A DNA stretch of 64,000 nucleotides from Welwitschia mirabilis. Lineage: Eukaryota; Gnetophyta; Gnetopsida; Welwitschiales. Below the pieces are notes generated by a model. The model did not search any database and was not told the origin of the DNA. It saw only the letters and a list, made by a program, of their open reading frames with translations. Both the position numbers and the translations under genes were made by a program. The DNA is taken from the NCBI GenBank assembly GCA_051453625.1, contig JBOZIK010000001.1, positions 262,555,012 through 262,619,011 on the forward strand, in the 5' to 3' direction. The number at the start of each line of letters is the position of its first letter. Position 1 is the first letter of the stretch. Positions 37,477 through 50,493 of this stretch are shown here, piece after piece.

Positions 37477-37488
37477 GCTCTAATACCA
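37477..37488 (-). promoter_or_regulatory. Element 2 primer-binding site (initiator tRNA-Met)
   Basis: The minus strand reads TGGTATTAGAGC, one C-to-T transition from the TGGTATCAGAGC site complementary to the 3' end of plant initiator tRNA-Met. It is 3 bases from the inner edge of the right LTR. Confidence 0.85.
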
Positions 37489-37731
37489 AAATGTAATGTA
37501 CCCTTTTTAATACCTAGATGATGTGATGATACTCTATTATCCAAATGTGATACATAGATTTTTTAAAAGATAAGAAAAACTATAATAACAAATATAAGAG
37601 TCAAATTTTCATGATAACTAGTTGGGTATTTCCTAAAGTGATATTGTAATCTCTATAAAAGGAAAAAAGTAAAAGCAAGAATTTGGTCCAAAGCTTAGAG
37701 AGTTCCATTAATTTACCATGTAATATTAGAG

Positions 37732-37733
<2 letters not shown>

Positions 37734-37790
<57 letters not shown>

Positions 37791-38773
37791 NNNNNNNNNN
37801 NNNNNNNNNNNNNNNNNNNNNNNNNNNNNNNNNNNNNNNNNNNNNNNNNNNNNNNNNNNNNNNNNNNNNNNNNNNNNNNNNNNNNNNNNNNNNNNNNNNN
37901 NNNNNNNNNNNNNNNNNNNNNNNNNNNNNNNNNNNNNNNNNNNNNNNNNNNNNNNNNNNNNNNNNNNNNNNNNNNNNNNNNNNNNNNNNNNNNNNNNNNN
38001 NNNNNNNNNNNNNNNNNNNNNNNNNNNNNNNNNNNNNNNNNNNNNNNNNNNNNNNNNNNNNNNNNNNNNNNNNNNNNNNNNNNNNNNNNNNNNNNNNNNN
38101 NNNNNNNNNNNNNNNNNNNNNNNNNNNNNNNNNNNNNNNNNNNNNNNNNNNNNNNNNNNNNNNNNNNNNNNNNNNNNNNNNNNNNNNNNNNNNNNNNNNN
38201 NNNNNNNNNNNNNNNNNNNNNNNNNNNNNNNNNNNNNNNNNNNNNNNNNNNNNNNNNNNNNNNNNNNNNNNNNNNNNNNNNNNNNNNNNNNNNNNNNNNN
38301 NNNNNNNNNNNNNNNNNNNNNNNNNNNNNNNNNNNNNNNNNNNNNNNNNNNNNNNNNNNNNNNNNNNNNNNNNNNNNNNNNNNNNNNNNNNNNNNNNNNN
38401 NNNNNNNNNNNNNNNNNNNNNNNNNNNNNNNNNNNNNNNNNNNNNNNNNNNNNNNNNNNNNNNNNNNNNNNNNNNNNNNNNNNNNNNNNNNNNNNNNNNN
38501 NNNNNNNNNNNNNNNNNNNNNNNNNNNNNNNNNNNNNNNNNNNNNNNNNNNNNNNNNNNNNNNNNNNNNNNNNNNNNNNNNNNNNNNNNNNNNNNNNNNN
38601 NNNNNNNNNNNNNNNNNNNNNNNNNNNNNNNNNNNNNNNNNNNNNNNNNNNNNNNNNNNNNNNNNNNNNNNNNNNNNNNNNNNNNNNNNNNNNNNNNNNN
38701 NNNNNNNNNNNNNNNNNNNNNNNNNNNNNNNNNNNNNNNNNNNNNNNNNNNNNNNNNNNNNNNGTGTGTGTGT

Positions 38774-38839
<66 letters not shown>
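37734..38839. repeat. (GT)n microsatellite around a 973-N gap
   Basis: 57 bases of pure GT (37,734-37,790), then 973 N (37,791-38,763), then 76 bases of GT with one GGG interruption. The aligned site in the left LTR (about 29,513) has only CATACATATTTGTATATA, so the tract expanded after insertion. Cys-Val or His-Thr frames across it are meaningless. Confidence 0.95.
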
Positions 38840-38841
<2 letters not shown>

Positions 38842-40260
38842 AACAAATATTTTCTAGAAGGTCTTAGAGGAACTTGAACACCCAACATATCATACTTAGT
38901 CTTACTCTCATTTTAATAATCAAGTTTATTATTGTTGGTTAGGACTCTTTTAATGGTGGTTATCAGATTCAGAGCTTAGCATGCTTCCTCATCACTTCTT
39001 AATCATCTATGATAGTAGTTCTAATATTGTATTATGCTACTTAATTTAGTATGTAATTAGTGAGTGGAATGTTTGACTAGTTGAAACCATTACCTATGGA
39101 GATGGTAATTCCCATTTACGTTGAGCATATCTACTAATTTTGCATTATGCAAAGAAGAAAGATTGTATATTCAATTCATTAGTGCATACATCTTTATCTC
39201 ATCTTGAGATGAAAGTATTTGATTAACCTATTACCAGATCATCCTTCATTAAATAGATGTGTATATGGTTCATTCTTGAGTATGTTTGATATAACTTGGA
39301 TAAATCTATAATTGGCATCATGGTGCTCAATGTGGTATCCAGGATCATCTGCATTAATGAGCTTGGACTCTATATATATTCATGTTGGTAAAGAGTAGAA
39401 ATAAACTAATCTTTAAAAACTAGCATTAATAAAAAAGACTAAGCACTAGCTATTGTATAGAAGACATGTGTACTAGAGATCTACAGGGATCTATGGTAAA
39501 TGCATCCAAGGAAAGAGGTTCATGTAGATGAAGAAAGAAGAGAGATATGCAAGTGATATAGTGAAAAGTCATGCTTGCGACAATATTTTTATTTTAAAAG
39601 AATCAAGTGAGGTTACTACTAGGATATTTCCTGAATTGAGAGTGTATTCTAATACAAAGTTAGGCTTCTCTACTAATGAATTTAAAGAAAGCATAAGTAG
39701 TCAAAATTGAATGGACAAACAAAGACGAAGTTGAAAAAATTACATTTAAAGATCATATTTCAAGGTACTTGCAAGGTGATAGAGGTGCATAAAAGATGGG
39801 AGGTTGTTAACTAGTCAAGACCAAATGAGGGAAACTATAACATAGAGGTAAAAGAAATTAGTTAACCTAATACATTCATCAAGAAATTGTGTTTGCTTTC
39901 ATGGAGAAAGAGATTTATTATAGTACATGTGAAAATGATGCCAACCATTTTGTATACATATTATGAAGATAGAAGAAGCATTAAGTAAGTATAACCATTG
40001 TTCTTTCTTAAAATCAATCTAGAAGTAAGGATGCAAGCAATAATTATAGGTCTGATATTGCAAAAGGGAGAAGGAGTACCACATAAGAACTTGGAGCATC
40101 ACAAAAGAGATGGAAAGCACCACATAAAAGATGAAAATCAATGCATTAATCAATAAAAATTAGAGACATGGCTTGAAATGCATCTGTGAGAATAAAATCA
40201 CCTAAAATACAATGAATCACATGAAGTTTTTAACATAATTATTATAATTTGTTATGTTTT

Positions 40261-40322
40261 CTAAGTAGTATTGAGTGCTCTATTAAATTAAGAAGTAGAT
40301 CATGATGTATTTGAGTCTTAAC
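40261..40322 (+). other. tRNA-like module in element 2 right LTR
   Basis: Counterpart of 30,986-31,055: CTAAGTAGTATTGAGTGC, then TGTATTTGAGTCTTAAC (B-box-like). It has a T-rich tail. Confidence 0.35.
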
Positions 40323-40337
40323 AACAACATTTTATAA

Positions 40338-40549
40338 ATTTTTTACTATGAAGAAATTTTATGGATATAATTGTCTAGTTTTTCTATGATTGATATANNN
40401 NNNNNNNNNNNNNNNNNNNNNNNNNNNNNNNNNNNNNNNNNNNNNNNNNNNNNNNNNNNNNNNNNNNNNNNNNNNNNNNNNNNNNNNNNNNNNNNNNCTA
40501 TGAAGAAATTTTATGGAAATAATTGTCTAGTTTTTCTATGATTGATATA
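40338..40549. repeat. Short duplication flanking 100-N gap (40,398-40,497)
   Basis: The 52 bases from CTATGAAGAAATTTTATGGA to ATTGATATA occur immediately left and immediately right of the gap with one mismatch. This is an unmerged contig overlap. Confidence 0.9.
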
Positions 40550-42519
40550 AATGGACCTAAGACATTTATCTAGTCCAAAACACTTAACTCCTAAGTTCTT
40601 TAAAAAAAGAAAAAAATAGAATATTATTGTTTATTAAATAGTAATCCAAATCACTTAATTTCTCATAAAATCCTCTTAAATATCCTTGAAAGTCTTATAG
40701 GAGTAAAAATAAGAATAGATTATAATTGAAGAAATTCATTACTTGATAGAAATAAAAAATACATAAAGAAAATTTCTTACAACTTAAATTATCCCTAACA
40801 ATTTCTTTATTCATAATCATTTCATAATTTCTAATAGCTTGCATATAACAAAAATTATTTATGTAAGTTTAGTATTTATTTCCTAAGAATAATAAAGACA
40901 TCATGCAAAAATCAAGTACATAATACTTCTAATGCAAAATCATAAGGATTAACTCCTATATAAGCTCAATGTAATGCTTTTACATGTCATCACACATAGA
41001 AAGAATCTAGCGTTAACTCCTTTCTGCTTCATTCCTTAAGACATTTATTAAACAACAAGCATGGTATAAGAACTATAATATTCATAGTTTCTAATATGGT
41101 CTAAGACAAGGCAAGATAAGATTGGAATTTCCACATATCAAAATAAGTAATTCAAAAGCTTTAAAAGAGGAGGTTTGTCATAAGGGTGATGATCTTATGA
41201 TTATGAAATGAGAATAACTAGTTTATAAAATTTTCATATATATTTAGCTTCTTCAATTGCCTCATTCAGCAATCTATGGATTTCATATAATATTTTCATA
41301 TTATCTCACTCCATTACCTCATTTGGTGATTTGTGAAGCTCATTCATCTATTTAATGATTTATGGATTAATTAATTAATTTCACTATCTCATTTGATGAT
41401 TTATGAGTTTTCACATTCCAATGCCTTATTTAGCAATCTATGAAATACTCATTTTCATAAGATCAAAATAAACCAAGGCATTGAAAGTGGTATGAAAAAT
41501 ATATATTAGTAGAACTTAAACCCTCAAAAAAATAACTTGGACATCAATTTAAGAAAATCTTATTAAGTAGAAGTAGTATAAGCTATGATTTATATTGAGG
41601 AATGCATCTATTTAGTGTTAACATCACATACATCTAGCTTTTTTACCAATAGTTTAAAGAAAGACAAAGATAATAGAGATATCAAAAGAAATGCTTATAA
41701 AGAAAAGACCAAAAAAGAAGTAAGAATGGACTAGAATCATATAAGAATGATATAAAAACCATAAAACCATATAAAAATGAAATAAATACCATTAAAATGA
41801 TATAAGAAATAAATTGAAGAACCATAAATCATGTAAGGAAAGAATTAAAAAACCATAAAACATACAAGAAAAGAATAAAAAATCATAAATCATACCCAAA
41901 TAAAAACAAAATCTGAGAACCTCTAAAGATTTTAGGGCTTAAAGTTTTAAAGACCTATCCAAGCTTCAACATTTATTAGTAAAAGATTCTCCAAAAATAA
42001 AAGTGAGGGAAAAGGGAAAAGAGGGGCTTCTTTATAACTGAAACTTGATGGAATGAAAAGGGTTATAAGAATATAAATATAAAACATCAAAGGAGGATGA
42101 TAAAAGTGGCAAAAATTTGGTAGAGATTTATTAACCACCCTTATTCCATTCCTTGTCAAACTAATGGACTAATTAATATAATAACAATAACTAGTGATAT
42201 CCATCATGCAAATATTACAATAATGAGAAATTTCTAAAAACCATATCTAAACTATTTTTCATACATAAGTGTAGTACTTATATAATTTTAACTATAAGAA
42301 TCATAATTAAATCATAATAATTTTCAACAGGCAATATTATTACTACCACAAAATGTAAGAAATTATAGTACAAAATTTCTACGATAAAATTATACTAATG
42401 AAAATTAGGAAGTAAATACATGCAATAATTAAACTAGCTTGAGAATTATATAGTAATAAAAATGTTTTAATTAAAATTTTGTTCTAAATCTTTGGACCTT
42501 TAAAAAAATGGACACGACA

Positions 42520-42524
42520 TTAAA
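42520..42524. repeat. Element 2 target-site duplication, right (TTAAA)
   Basis: Identical to 29,321-29,325. Confidence 0.85.
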
Positions 42525-44850
42525 CCTATTAATGGTCAATTAGATTTTAGCCAATTGAGATATATCTAGATGCCTATGGACTTCTAATTCATAAGAAGAT
42601 AATATACTTCATCTCACTTTTATGTTATATTCTTTCTCTATTCATCAACTATAGTTTTAATTATATAAATTATTATCACTCTAATACATGTATAAGCTTC
42701 TTTTCATTAAAAGGAAAAAATAAAAAATAAAGAATAAGAAAAAGAAAAAGAAAAAAAGCCTTAAAATAAAAATGATACAAAATAGGGAATACTACACTAA
42801 GGGAAAAGTTTCTTAATGGTTTATGTCCTATATAATGGCTTTTAAAACTTTTGATAAAACAAAAAAACAATAGTTCATAAATAAGAACTCCACAATAAGA
42901 GGAATCCAAGATGAAATAGGTAGACTTAATGTTTATCATGATTATCACTTTATAAATAGTATTATTAATATGCAACCATCTTTTTCAATTGATGTTTCAT
43001 GTTCATAGATATCATATGTTAACTTTAATTAGCATATTATCATGTTCATTCATATTATTTTAAAAAAATGCTAGATGTCTTACTAACATTTAATAATGCA
43101 TATTTATTTGGATATGAGACATAATTGATAAGTAATCAACTACAAATTAAGATATGTTCTATTGCAATGTGTTTATTTCTATTCCTTAGGTTATAACATT
43201 TTAAAGTTATTGATGTATCTTTACCTATTATTTATATCATCATAGAAGTTTTTTTGTCAGTGTAACATGCATTCTTATTTTTTATTTAAATGATAATTAC
43301 ACCTATATCTAATTGTGCTACTGCTTTAGAGATTCATTACCTATATTTATAATGATGATCTACCTTTTTTAAATCCATGTATTAATTTACTAATTTAGTT
43401 ATCCAAATGGACTTACTTTAAATTTGGAAGAAATTCATCTCCCTTAGAAGAATCAAACCTTTAAAACATTAAAGAATTAGATTTAATTAGAATAAGTTTT
43501 TTATGTAAAAAACGGAATTATGTTTTTATGAAATTTAAATCATAGTGCTAAATTCAATGCATTATTTTTATGATGTTTAAATGAAATATCTAATTGATAT
43601 GATATACTATGGTGCACTCTTTGTTTAATAATGTAATTATCTTTTGTATTTGAAAATTATTTCTTATCCCTTTTTAAGTTTATCTTACTTCTATTCTCTC
43701 CTACTTTCTATATCAAGGATTAATAAAAACTCACTATGGAATATGTTATATTATCAAATTAATCACATTTTATGATGATTTAATGTATTAGGTTTTTTTA
43801 ATGTATTAGGTTTTTTTAATAGATTTTATGGTTATATTAACCAATTTATGATGTCAAGGGTAAAAAAGGTTAGGCAGAATTTATTATTAAAATAAATGTA
43901 TTTGAGCTTTTTTTAAGGTCACATGGCCATCATAGAAAAATTAAGGAGAAAATAATGATATGAAAAAACATCAATGGATAATTATGAATGGTTTTAAGGA
44001 CATTCACATGTTAATATGGATGAAGAAAAATACAATGAATTACCGTGAGAGAAAAGATGGTAAATCATCTTCAAAATGAAAATAACAAAGATTCTTAAGG
44101 AAGAAGATAGTTAAGCATCTTGAGGAATAAGACAATAAAGTACCTTTAGAAAAATGATAATGAAGCATCTTGAGAAAAAAGATGATGAAGAATATTATAA
44201 CCAAGTTTTATCCATATCTATCTTGTTCATCGCCTAACTCAAACTTATAAGTATTCCCTTAGGCATCTCATTTCTTCATCTTTTGATTTAGGGAGTATAT
44301 TATAGCATTTCAATTATTTCTTATAGTAAAGATCCATCTAACTTATGAGAAGGATCTCTTTATTATTAATATATGTCATTAACATTGAAATGCTATTACT
44401 CATAAAGTATGTAAGCATAATTTTTAACAATAAAGTATGTGTTTTTTTAGTTCTTTCTATTTGAACTATTTTTTCAATGTTTTTAAAACTTACTAGTGGT
44501 ATGTTATGATTTTTAAGGAATAGCTTGGATGATAAAAAATTAGTAACATTCAGTTAATTAATTGCATTAGGATTGAATTTCATCATTGTGTTGCTATTTT
44601 ATTATATTTATTTCATTTTCATCTTTGCCTTATTACTTGCATTATTGATTTTTATTTTACTTTTCTAAATTAAAAAGACAAAATATCTTCCCCTTTATAT
44701 GTATTAGTATCTCTATCTCTATCTCTAGCTCTCTTTCTTCTCTCTCTTCTCTTCATGAAGTAGACCTTCCTAATGAGTTATTTTTAAGTGTGTAATATGT
44801 ATATTAAATCATCCTACGATATAATGTGTATATGGAATTATGAATTAAAT
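42525..44850 (+). repeat. Tandem unit R, copy 1, right part
   Basis: Resumes exactly where the left part was cut by element 2. CCTATTAATGGTCAATTAGATTTTAGCCAATTGA here pairs with the uninterrupted 46,900-46,945 of copy 2, and 43,930-44,000 spans the site where copy 2 carries element 1. It contains an 18-19 bp tandem repeat (TAATGTATTAGGTTTTTTT, about 43,781-43,818), a minisatellite at 44,060-44,190 and a TCTCTA/CTCT pyrimidine tract at 44,708-44,755. Confidence 0.75.
44060..44190 (+). repeat. Minisatellite in unit R, copy 1
   Basis: About four to five imperfect units of roughly 27-30 bases of the type AAGGAAGAAGAT-GTTAAGCATCTTG. The same array is longer in copy 2 (60,550-60,740). The units keep a mixed GA-rich strand and no shared open frame. 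Confidence 0.75.
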
Positions 44851-45900
44851 ATTTTAGATCGATGACTAAATAGAGACATTAAATTAAACCACATATTATC
44901 CACCTCAAAAATTTGTTAATGTTATCAAGGAAGATAGTAAGTCTTCAAGAAGATCAAATTATACATCAAAAGAAAGGAAATATTATTCTATCAATGTGTT
45001 AATTTATTTTTATTATGTACGTCATTTCAAGTTTTAAGTCTATAGGCTTTGATTTGTTACACATTTATGGTTGTATCATAGTTTTATTTTATAATTCAAA
45101 TTGATAAATTAATATACTTCTTGCACTTAGCATGATCCTAGAGATTATCTTAGTTACTATTTAAATTAATTCTTCTTATTCTTCATTTCTCATTGATTTC
45201 TATAGATAATGGTAAAATTATGTTATGTGATCTTTATGAAAACAAGAAGAATGTTGTTAATGAAAAATGATGTTAAAAATAAGAATAGGCCCTTTTCTCT
45301 TTTAAACCTTCATCTTTTATATTCTTCTTTTTAGCTTTTATGTAGGAATAATAGTGATGATTTTTACATTTTAAGACTTTTAACTCATTTAAAAAATCAT
45401 TCTGTAATCATTTTAACATACCTCAATCTCCTTTTATAGAGAAAAATGAAGAAGAAATAGATTCCTTATATCCACTGAGTTCTTTCAACAATCCAAGCAA
45501 TCAAAATGATTTCCTTAAAGAATCTAGAAAAGAAGTAAAGAAAAAATAAGAGACATAAAATTAAAAATATAAGAATTTATATAGACATATTTTAATAAAT
45601 CATGTTGGAAAACCAAATATGTCAAGGTTCTCTTTCTATCCAAAATAGTATCAAATCTTAAGAGATTGAGGAAAATGATATGATAGGATTAGATGATGAT
45701 ATTGTAAAATTGGATGATAAAATATTTTATCATTTTCCCTTACTTTATCATTTATAAGAAATACAAATTAATAACAATAATTTCTTAACCCATCAAATAA
45801 CTACTAATGATGAGGATGATGAGTTATTAGATTATGATACAAAGATATTAGGTTGTATTTCAACATTGACTTACTTTTGGAAAATTAGTTTGAAAGGGAA

Positions 45901-46125
45901 AAATTAATTCTAGAGAAGTTTTAAAACCTCTCAACCTATGATGAACTTAGTGATTATATTTATCTTTATAATCTTTTTGATAAATATAATAATCTAGAAA
46001 ATAATGATATGAAGTATGATGATGGCATAAATAATGAGGAAAAGTAGGATAAGAAAAAAATTATGGATATTCAATAAAATCCAATGTAGGATAGATTCTC
46101 ACATGCCATGAAAAATTAAAATTTA
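45901..46125 (+). pseudogene. Decayed coding segment in unit R, copy 2 (unknown protein)
   Basis: Plus strand: KLILEKF, a stop, NLSTYDELSDYIYLYNLFDKY, DDGINNEEK, DKKKIMDIQ. It aligns with the segment at 28,323-28,648. Preceded by acidic wording (NDEDDELLDYDTKILG, about 45,790-45,840), as in copy 1. Unknown family. Confidence 0.45.
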
Positions 46126-48268
46126 AGATTATAACCTTATTAAGAATGTTTTTTTTCATATATTCTACTTATGCATTTATGTAAAACTTAAAATAATGTT
46201 CCCTCTTCTATCCTACTCCTAAATTATCTTATACTTTTAAAAAAACATGATTTAGGATTCTTGAAAGTTTAAATTAGGGAAGACCTTATCTTCTTAATAT
46301 AGATCCATTGCTTAAGTTGAATCTTAGGGAACTTCTTATTCTTACTAAACATGACCTAATAAATCATCATTAGAAGCCTTCTAATATTTTGTAGATCCAT
46401 GATTTAAAGAGTATCATTGATAATTCATAAAATGAAAATCATTTTTATAATAATTTACATTAATTCAATAACAAATTATTTTTAAATAAAATTTATCAAA
46501 TCTTCATCCCTTATTAAGGTTATGAAATTTCTACTATTAATGCATTATCAATATATTTATTTTACCAGAAATTGATTTTATTCAATAATGATCATATCCC
46601 TTCCATGTTTTGTTAATTGATTTCTATATAGTCTAGTACTTATTTATAAAAAGTTATAAATAAATAACCATGTTATATAAACTATTTTTTAGCATAATGA
46701 AAAACACAAGTAAAGGAATAATGGTATTGTAATATTTTTCTAATTAAAGAAATTGATTTAGTAAAGAATATTTTCTTAAAAATATCTACATTTGTTATAT
46801 GAGTGTTATTATTCAAATGGCCACTCTAATTTTACACTTATCAAGTTAATTTTATTTTAATTTTTCATCATATAGTACATTTTAGTATTTCATGTTTTTT
46901 CAATCTATGGATGATCAATCAAATTTTAGCAAATTAATAGGTATTTATATACCTATGAAATCTTGTTTCCTAAGAGGGAGATATCCTTGGTTAAATTATT
47001 GATAATGTATTCTTCATATCTTCATTAACTTTCATTGGTTTTTAAGCAAAAATGTAAAAAAATAAAATAAAAAGAAACTAAGAAGAAAAGAAGAATTCTG
47101 AAAAAAAAGTAACATTTAAAATAAGAATATCAATATAAACTATTGAGTAAGGATTCAGTAGATATTTTTAATATCTTATGTTCTATGTCATAGATCCTAC
47201 TACTCATGATAAAAGTAATATTAGGGCTTTAAAAATGAGAACTCTATAAGGAAAGTAACTCAAGCTAGAAGGATTTACACCTTAAGGTTTATCAGGATTA
47301 TCACACTATCAAAAGAATTATTACTATGTAGCTATCTTTTTAACTTGATATTCAATAATAGTAACTAGAATATGCTAATTTTAACTAGTCAACTATCATA
47401 TTTATCTATAATGTTTAAACATAATTATGATGTCTTATTAATTTTAAATCATACATCTTTAACTGATAATGAATCAATAATGATAAGTTATTAACTTCAA
47501 ATGAAATATGTTATATTGGATAGTCCTTAGTATATAGTTTTCCATCATTTAGAGCACCATTAAGTTTAATTCATGAAAGGAAATTTCATTCTTATTTTTC
47601 ATTTTAATGATGGTTTTAACTCTATCTAGTTATGATATTACTCTCAACATCCTTTACTCATAATTATAATTCCTAAGGTGCTTTTTTAAAGTTTTTATTA
47701 ATGTATTAATCTAATTATCCAAATATAAACTTAATTTTAATTTGGAATAAATTTATTTCCCTTAAAATGGTGGAATCTTTGAAATATTTCAAGATTAACA
47801 TGAATTAAAATAAATTTTTTTTAAAAAAATTTAGAACTACATTTTTTATAAAACTCAAATCATAGTTATAAATTAAGTGCATATCTTCTTATGGTGTTTA
47901 AACGGAATATCTAATTAGTATTCTAGAATGATCTAAACTTTATGTTCAATAATGTAATTATCCTTTATATTTAAATGCTATATTTCAATCCTATTCTAAT
48001 TTGACTTACTTTTACTCTATCCTTCATGTTCTTTATTAAGGGTTGATAAGCACTCTATGAAGGCTTATGTTGCATAGCCAAATTGGTAATAATTGATGGT
48101 GGTATGAAATATTTTTTTGGGTTTTTTAAAATAGGTTTAATGGTTGAATTAATCAACTTATAATATCAAGAGCTAAAGATAAGAATTTCATAGCATTTAT
48201 AGTTGAAATGGATGTTTTTTAAGCTTTTCAAAAAAGTCATCCATATTGGTATCCTATACAAACTAAGA

Positions 48269-48273
48269 ATAAA
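48269..48273. repeat. Element 1 target-site duplication, left (ATAAA)
   Basis: ATAAA before the 5' LTR is repeated at 60,506-60,510 after the 3' LTR. Confidence 0.8.
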
Positions 48274-48717
48274 TCTCACATCCACCTTTTTACCTTTATT
48301 ATAAAATTTGCAAAGTTTATATTTAATGAAATATCCCAAAAATATTGAATTATTTGAAACCTCTAATTATTATAAATGTTATTTTCTAGAAATGCAATTT
48401 TATTAAATTGTAATATGAATACTTATTGATTAAATGTGTGCATATAATTTTTAAATGCTCTTGTGGTGGAAATGATTTCTTCTATTTACTTATGCACTTT
48501 TTAGAAATTATGCTAAAGTAAATTTATATTGTAAAGACATATTACTTATTTTTCTTCCTCATTATTAAATGTGAAGCATTATCTTTATTATATTATTGAA
48601 AGCACCAGATGGCTAGGCAATCTTTTATGAAACATTATGTAACCCTTCTCTTAACCATTGCTTTATGTTATGTTCTTTTGTATCCTTTAGTTTCATCATC
48701 TTACACATGTTATCTCA

Positions 48718-48729
48718 CTTTAAATAGAG
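48718..48729 (+). promoter_or_regulatory. TATA-like box, element 1 5' LTR
   Basis: CTTTAAATAGAG about 445 bases into the LTR, conserved at 57,215-57,226 in the 3' LTR at the same distance. A pyrimidine-rich CTTTCCTTCC follows. Likely core promoter of the element. Confidence 0.45.
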
Positions 48730-49159
48730 TCTTTCCTTCCTTAAGTCTAATTTATTTTTCAAAAAACAATATTTCCTTGAAATATTAAAAGCTTAGAAGG
48801 CTTAGGAGCTCTAAAAAACTTGGAAAGTCTTCAACTAGTAAACTTCAAATATGGTTCTATACCCTTGTATCTTTTTGATGGTCCTTTCTTACACATTTAT
48901 TTATTGATTTAGATGTGTATGTATTCAAGTAAGTCAATTTTTAAATCATGTCTTACTTCAATAAGGAAAACTCTATGTTGGTGCATGTCTTACCTTCATT
49001 TACTTTTTGTCTTAATACCTTAAGGTTATCTTTCTTTGTATGAGATGAAAACCTATGATTAATCCCTATTGTATTCATTTTTCATCTTGATATTGAAATT
49101 TTTAGTTAAGGTGTTATGTTGTGGTCAGACCTATCTTAGTTTCTTGATGTCAATTGATT

Positions 49160-49460
49160 GAACTTATGAATTTTCACAAATCTATGAATGAGGCAGTGGA
49201 CTTCATAGATAGCTGAATGAGGCAGTGAGNNNNNNNNNNNNNNNNNNNNNNNNNNNNNNNNNNNNNNNNNNNNNNNNNNNNNNNNNNNNNNNNNNNNNNN
49301 NNNNNNNNNNNNNNNNNNNNNNNNNNNNNNNNNNNNNNNNNNNNNNNNNNNNNNNNNNNNNNNNNNNNNNNNNNNNNNNNNNNNNNNNNNNNNNAAGACA
49401 ATGGGCTTCACAGATCACTGAGTGAGATAGTGGGCTTTACAGATTACTGAATGAGGTAGT
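49160..49460 (+). repeat. LTR minisatellite, element 1 5' copy, with 165-N gap (49,230-49,394)
   Basis: Units of the type TTCACAGATCACTGAATGAG plus GTAGTGGGC, 28-30 bases each, on both sides of the gap. The assembler evidently broke inside the array. Open frames across the gap are repeat artefacts. Confidence 0.85.
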
Positions 49461-50424
49461 GAAGTGATTGAGATATTTATTATATTTAATATTCTCATTC
49501 ATAACCATATGGTTAGCATCTATATTATATACTTATTTTCTTGAAGTCTTGATTTTTATTTTTTGTCTTAATTCTTAAAGGTTATTACCAAACTACTTAT
49601 TCTTTCCTAGACTATACTGGGTGTTATGAGATTTTCATAGTTCTCATTCCATACCCTTTTTATGATAGGTGGTAAATCTCGAGTCTAATTGTTAAGATGG
49701 GCATAAGTTCATAAAGGATCGTTGGATCTATATTGGTAGAGGAAAAAATCTTCTAATTAATTGTACCTCTTTTAGGATATAGAGTTAAATACATGAATAC
49801 ATCAACATTCAATATGTTAATTATTATTGTGATGAGAGACAGATTCTATTTATTCATAAGTGTATGGCTTGTGATACTTAAATTTTACTCTAAAATTTAT
49901 GATATATAGAATGATGATATTTCTTCTTAAAATTTAGCAATAGAATTTGTTTATTTGAGGTCATATTTTCTAGCTATTATCTAATGAAATTTATTAAATT
50001 CTTGAATCTTTGCTCATGTATTTATGAAATATTTTATTGCCTATCAAATGAAAAATTTATGAAATCTTGAGAATATCTTTGGCATAAACCTATAATTCTA
50101 GATTATTATTATACTATAATTGGAAACTTTTATTGAAAAATTTGGTAAGATTTTGTAATAAGTTGATGTTTTCTTGAGTCTTTCAAAATTTTATTAATGC
50201 ATCTTGATAAATTTTCCTTTAAATATGGACAAAATACTTTCCTCCCTTCCTAAAAGAATTTAAATCCTAAGAAGAAGAAGTTGCTTTTTCTCTTGAAATT
50301 TATTAAATATTTTAAGATTGGATAGTAAGAAAGACCTACTAAATTTAATTTAAGATTTTAAAGAATATTTTTATTAAAAAGAGTGAAAAGTAATTAGTAA
50401 AAGTTAAGGTCTGGTACACTCATA

Positions 50425-50493
50425 GAGAGATCTAAACTACCACCCTTCCTCTTTCTATAACTAACTCTTACCACTAAACCATTGAGCTATTGT
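50425..50493 (-). other. tRNA-like module a in element 1 5' LTR
   Basis: Minus strand: TAGCTCAATGGTTTAGTGGTA is a good A-box/D-arm match. The B-box region about 45 bases downstream is decayed here but reads GGTTCAAATCCCA in the 3' LTR copy (59,163-59,233). This is the structure of a tRNA-derived SINE head or an ancient tRNA fragment. Confidence 0.5.

Larger units (their letters stand above)
29326..42519 (-). mobile_element. Element 2: complete but dead Ty3/gypsy LTR retrotransposon
   Basis: 13.2 kb, minus strand: right LTR (5'), primer site, gag, protease, RT, RNase H, integrase with tail, purine tract, left LTR (3'), all inside a 5-bp TSD. The internal region (33,038-37,491) is about 4.45 kb. 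Gag, protease and integrase wording is close to element 1, and the LTRs share its minisatellite, so the two are one family. The domain order and the conserved tail after integrase suggest a chromovirus, probably near Tekay/Del. That clade call is an inference. All domains carry stops and frameshifts. The LTRs are roughly 80-85% identical by eye, so the insertion is old. Confidence 0.9.
37492..42519 (-). repeat. Element 2 right (5') LTR
   Basis: Plus-strand termini TGTAATG...GACACGACA keep TG and CA. Its 5.0 kb is inflated by a (GT)n tract with a 973-N gap and by a duplicated block with a 100-N gap. Without them it is about 3.7-3.8 kb, as on the left. It contains a TATA-like box at 42,031-42,038, minisatellites and a tRNA-like module. 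Confidence 0.88.
44958..48273 (+). repeat. Tandem unit R, copy 2, left part
   Basis: Second copy of the unit starting at 27,280. Position 46,880-46,920 crosses the element 2 insertion site without interruption. It is itself cut at 48,273 by element 1 and continues at 60,511. Confidence 0.75.

Noticed and set aside
37683-38888. Long overlapping open frames of alternating Cys-Val or His-Thr
   Set aside because: They are translations of a (GT)n microsatellite and of 973 N, so not coding.
42676-42975. 99-codon hydrophobic minus-strand open frame
   Set aside because: Phe/Leu-rich because it is the complement of A-rich repeat DNA in unit R. The frame is not conserved in the second copy, so I do not call a membrane protein.
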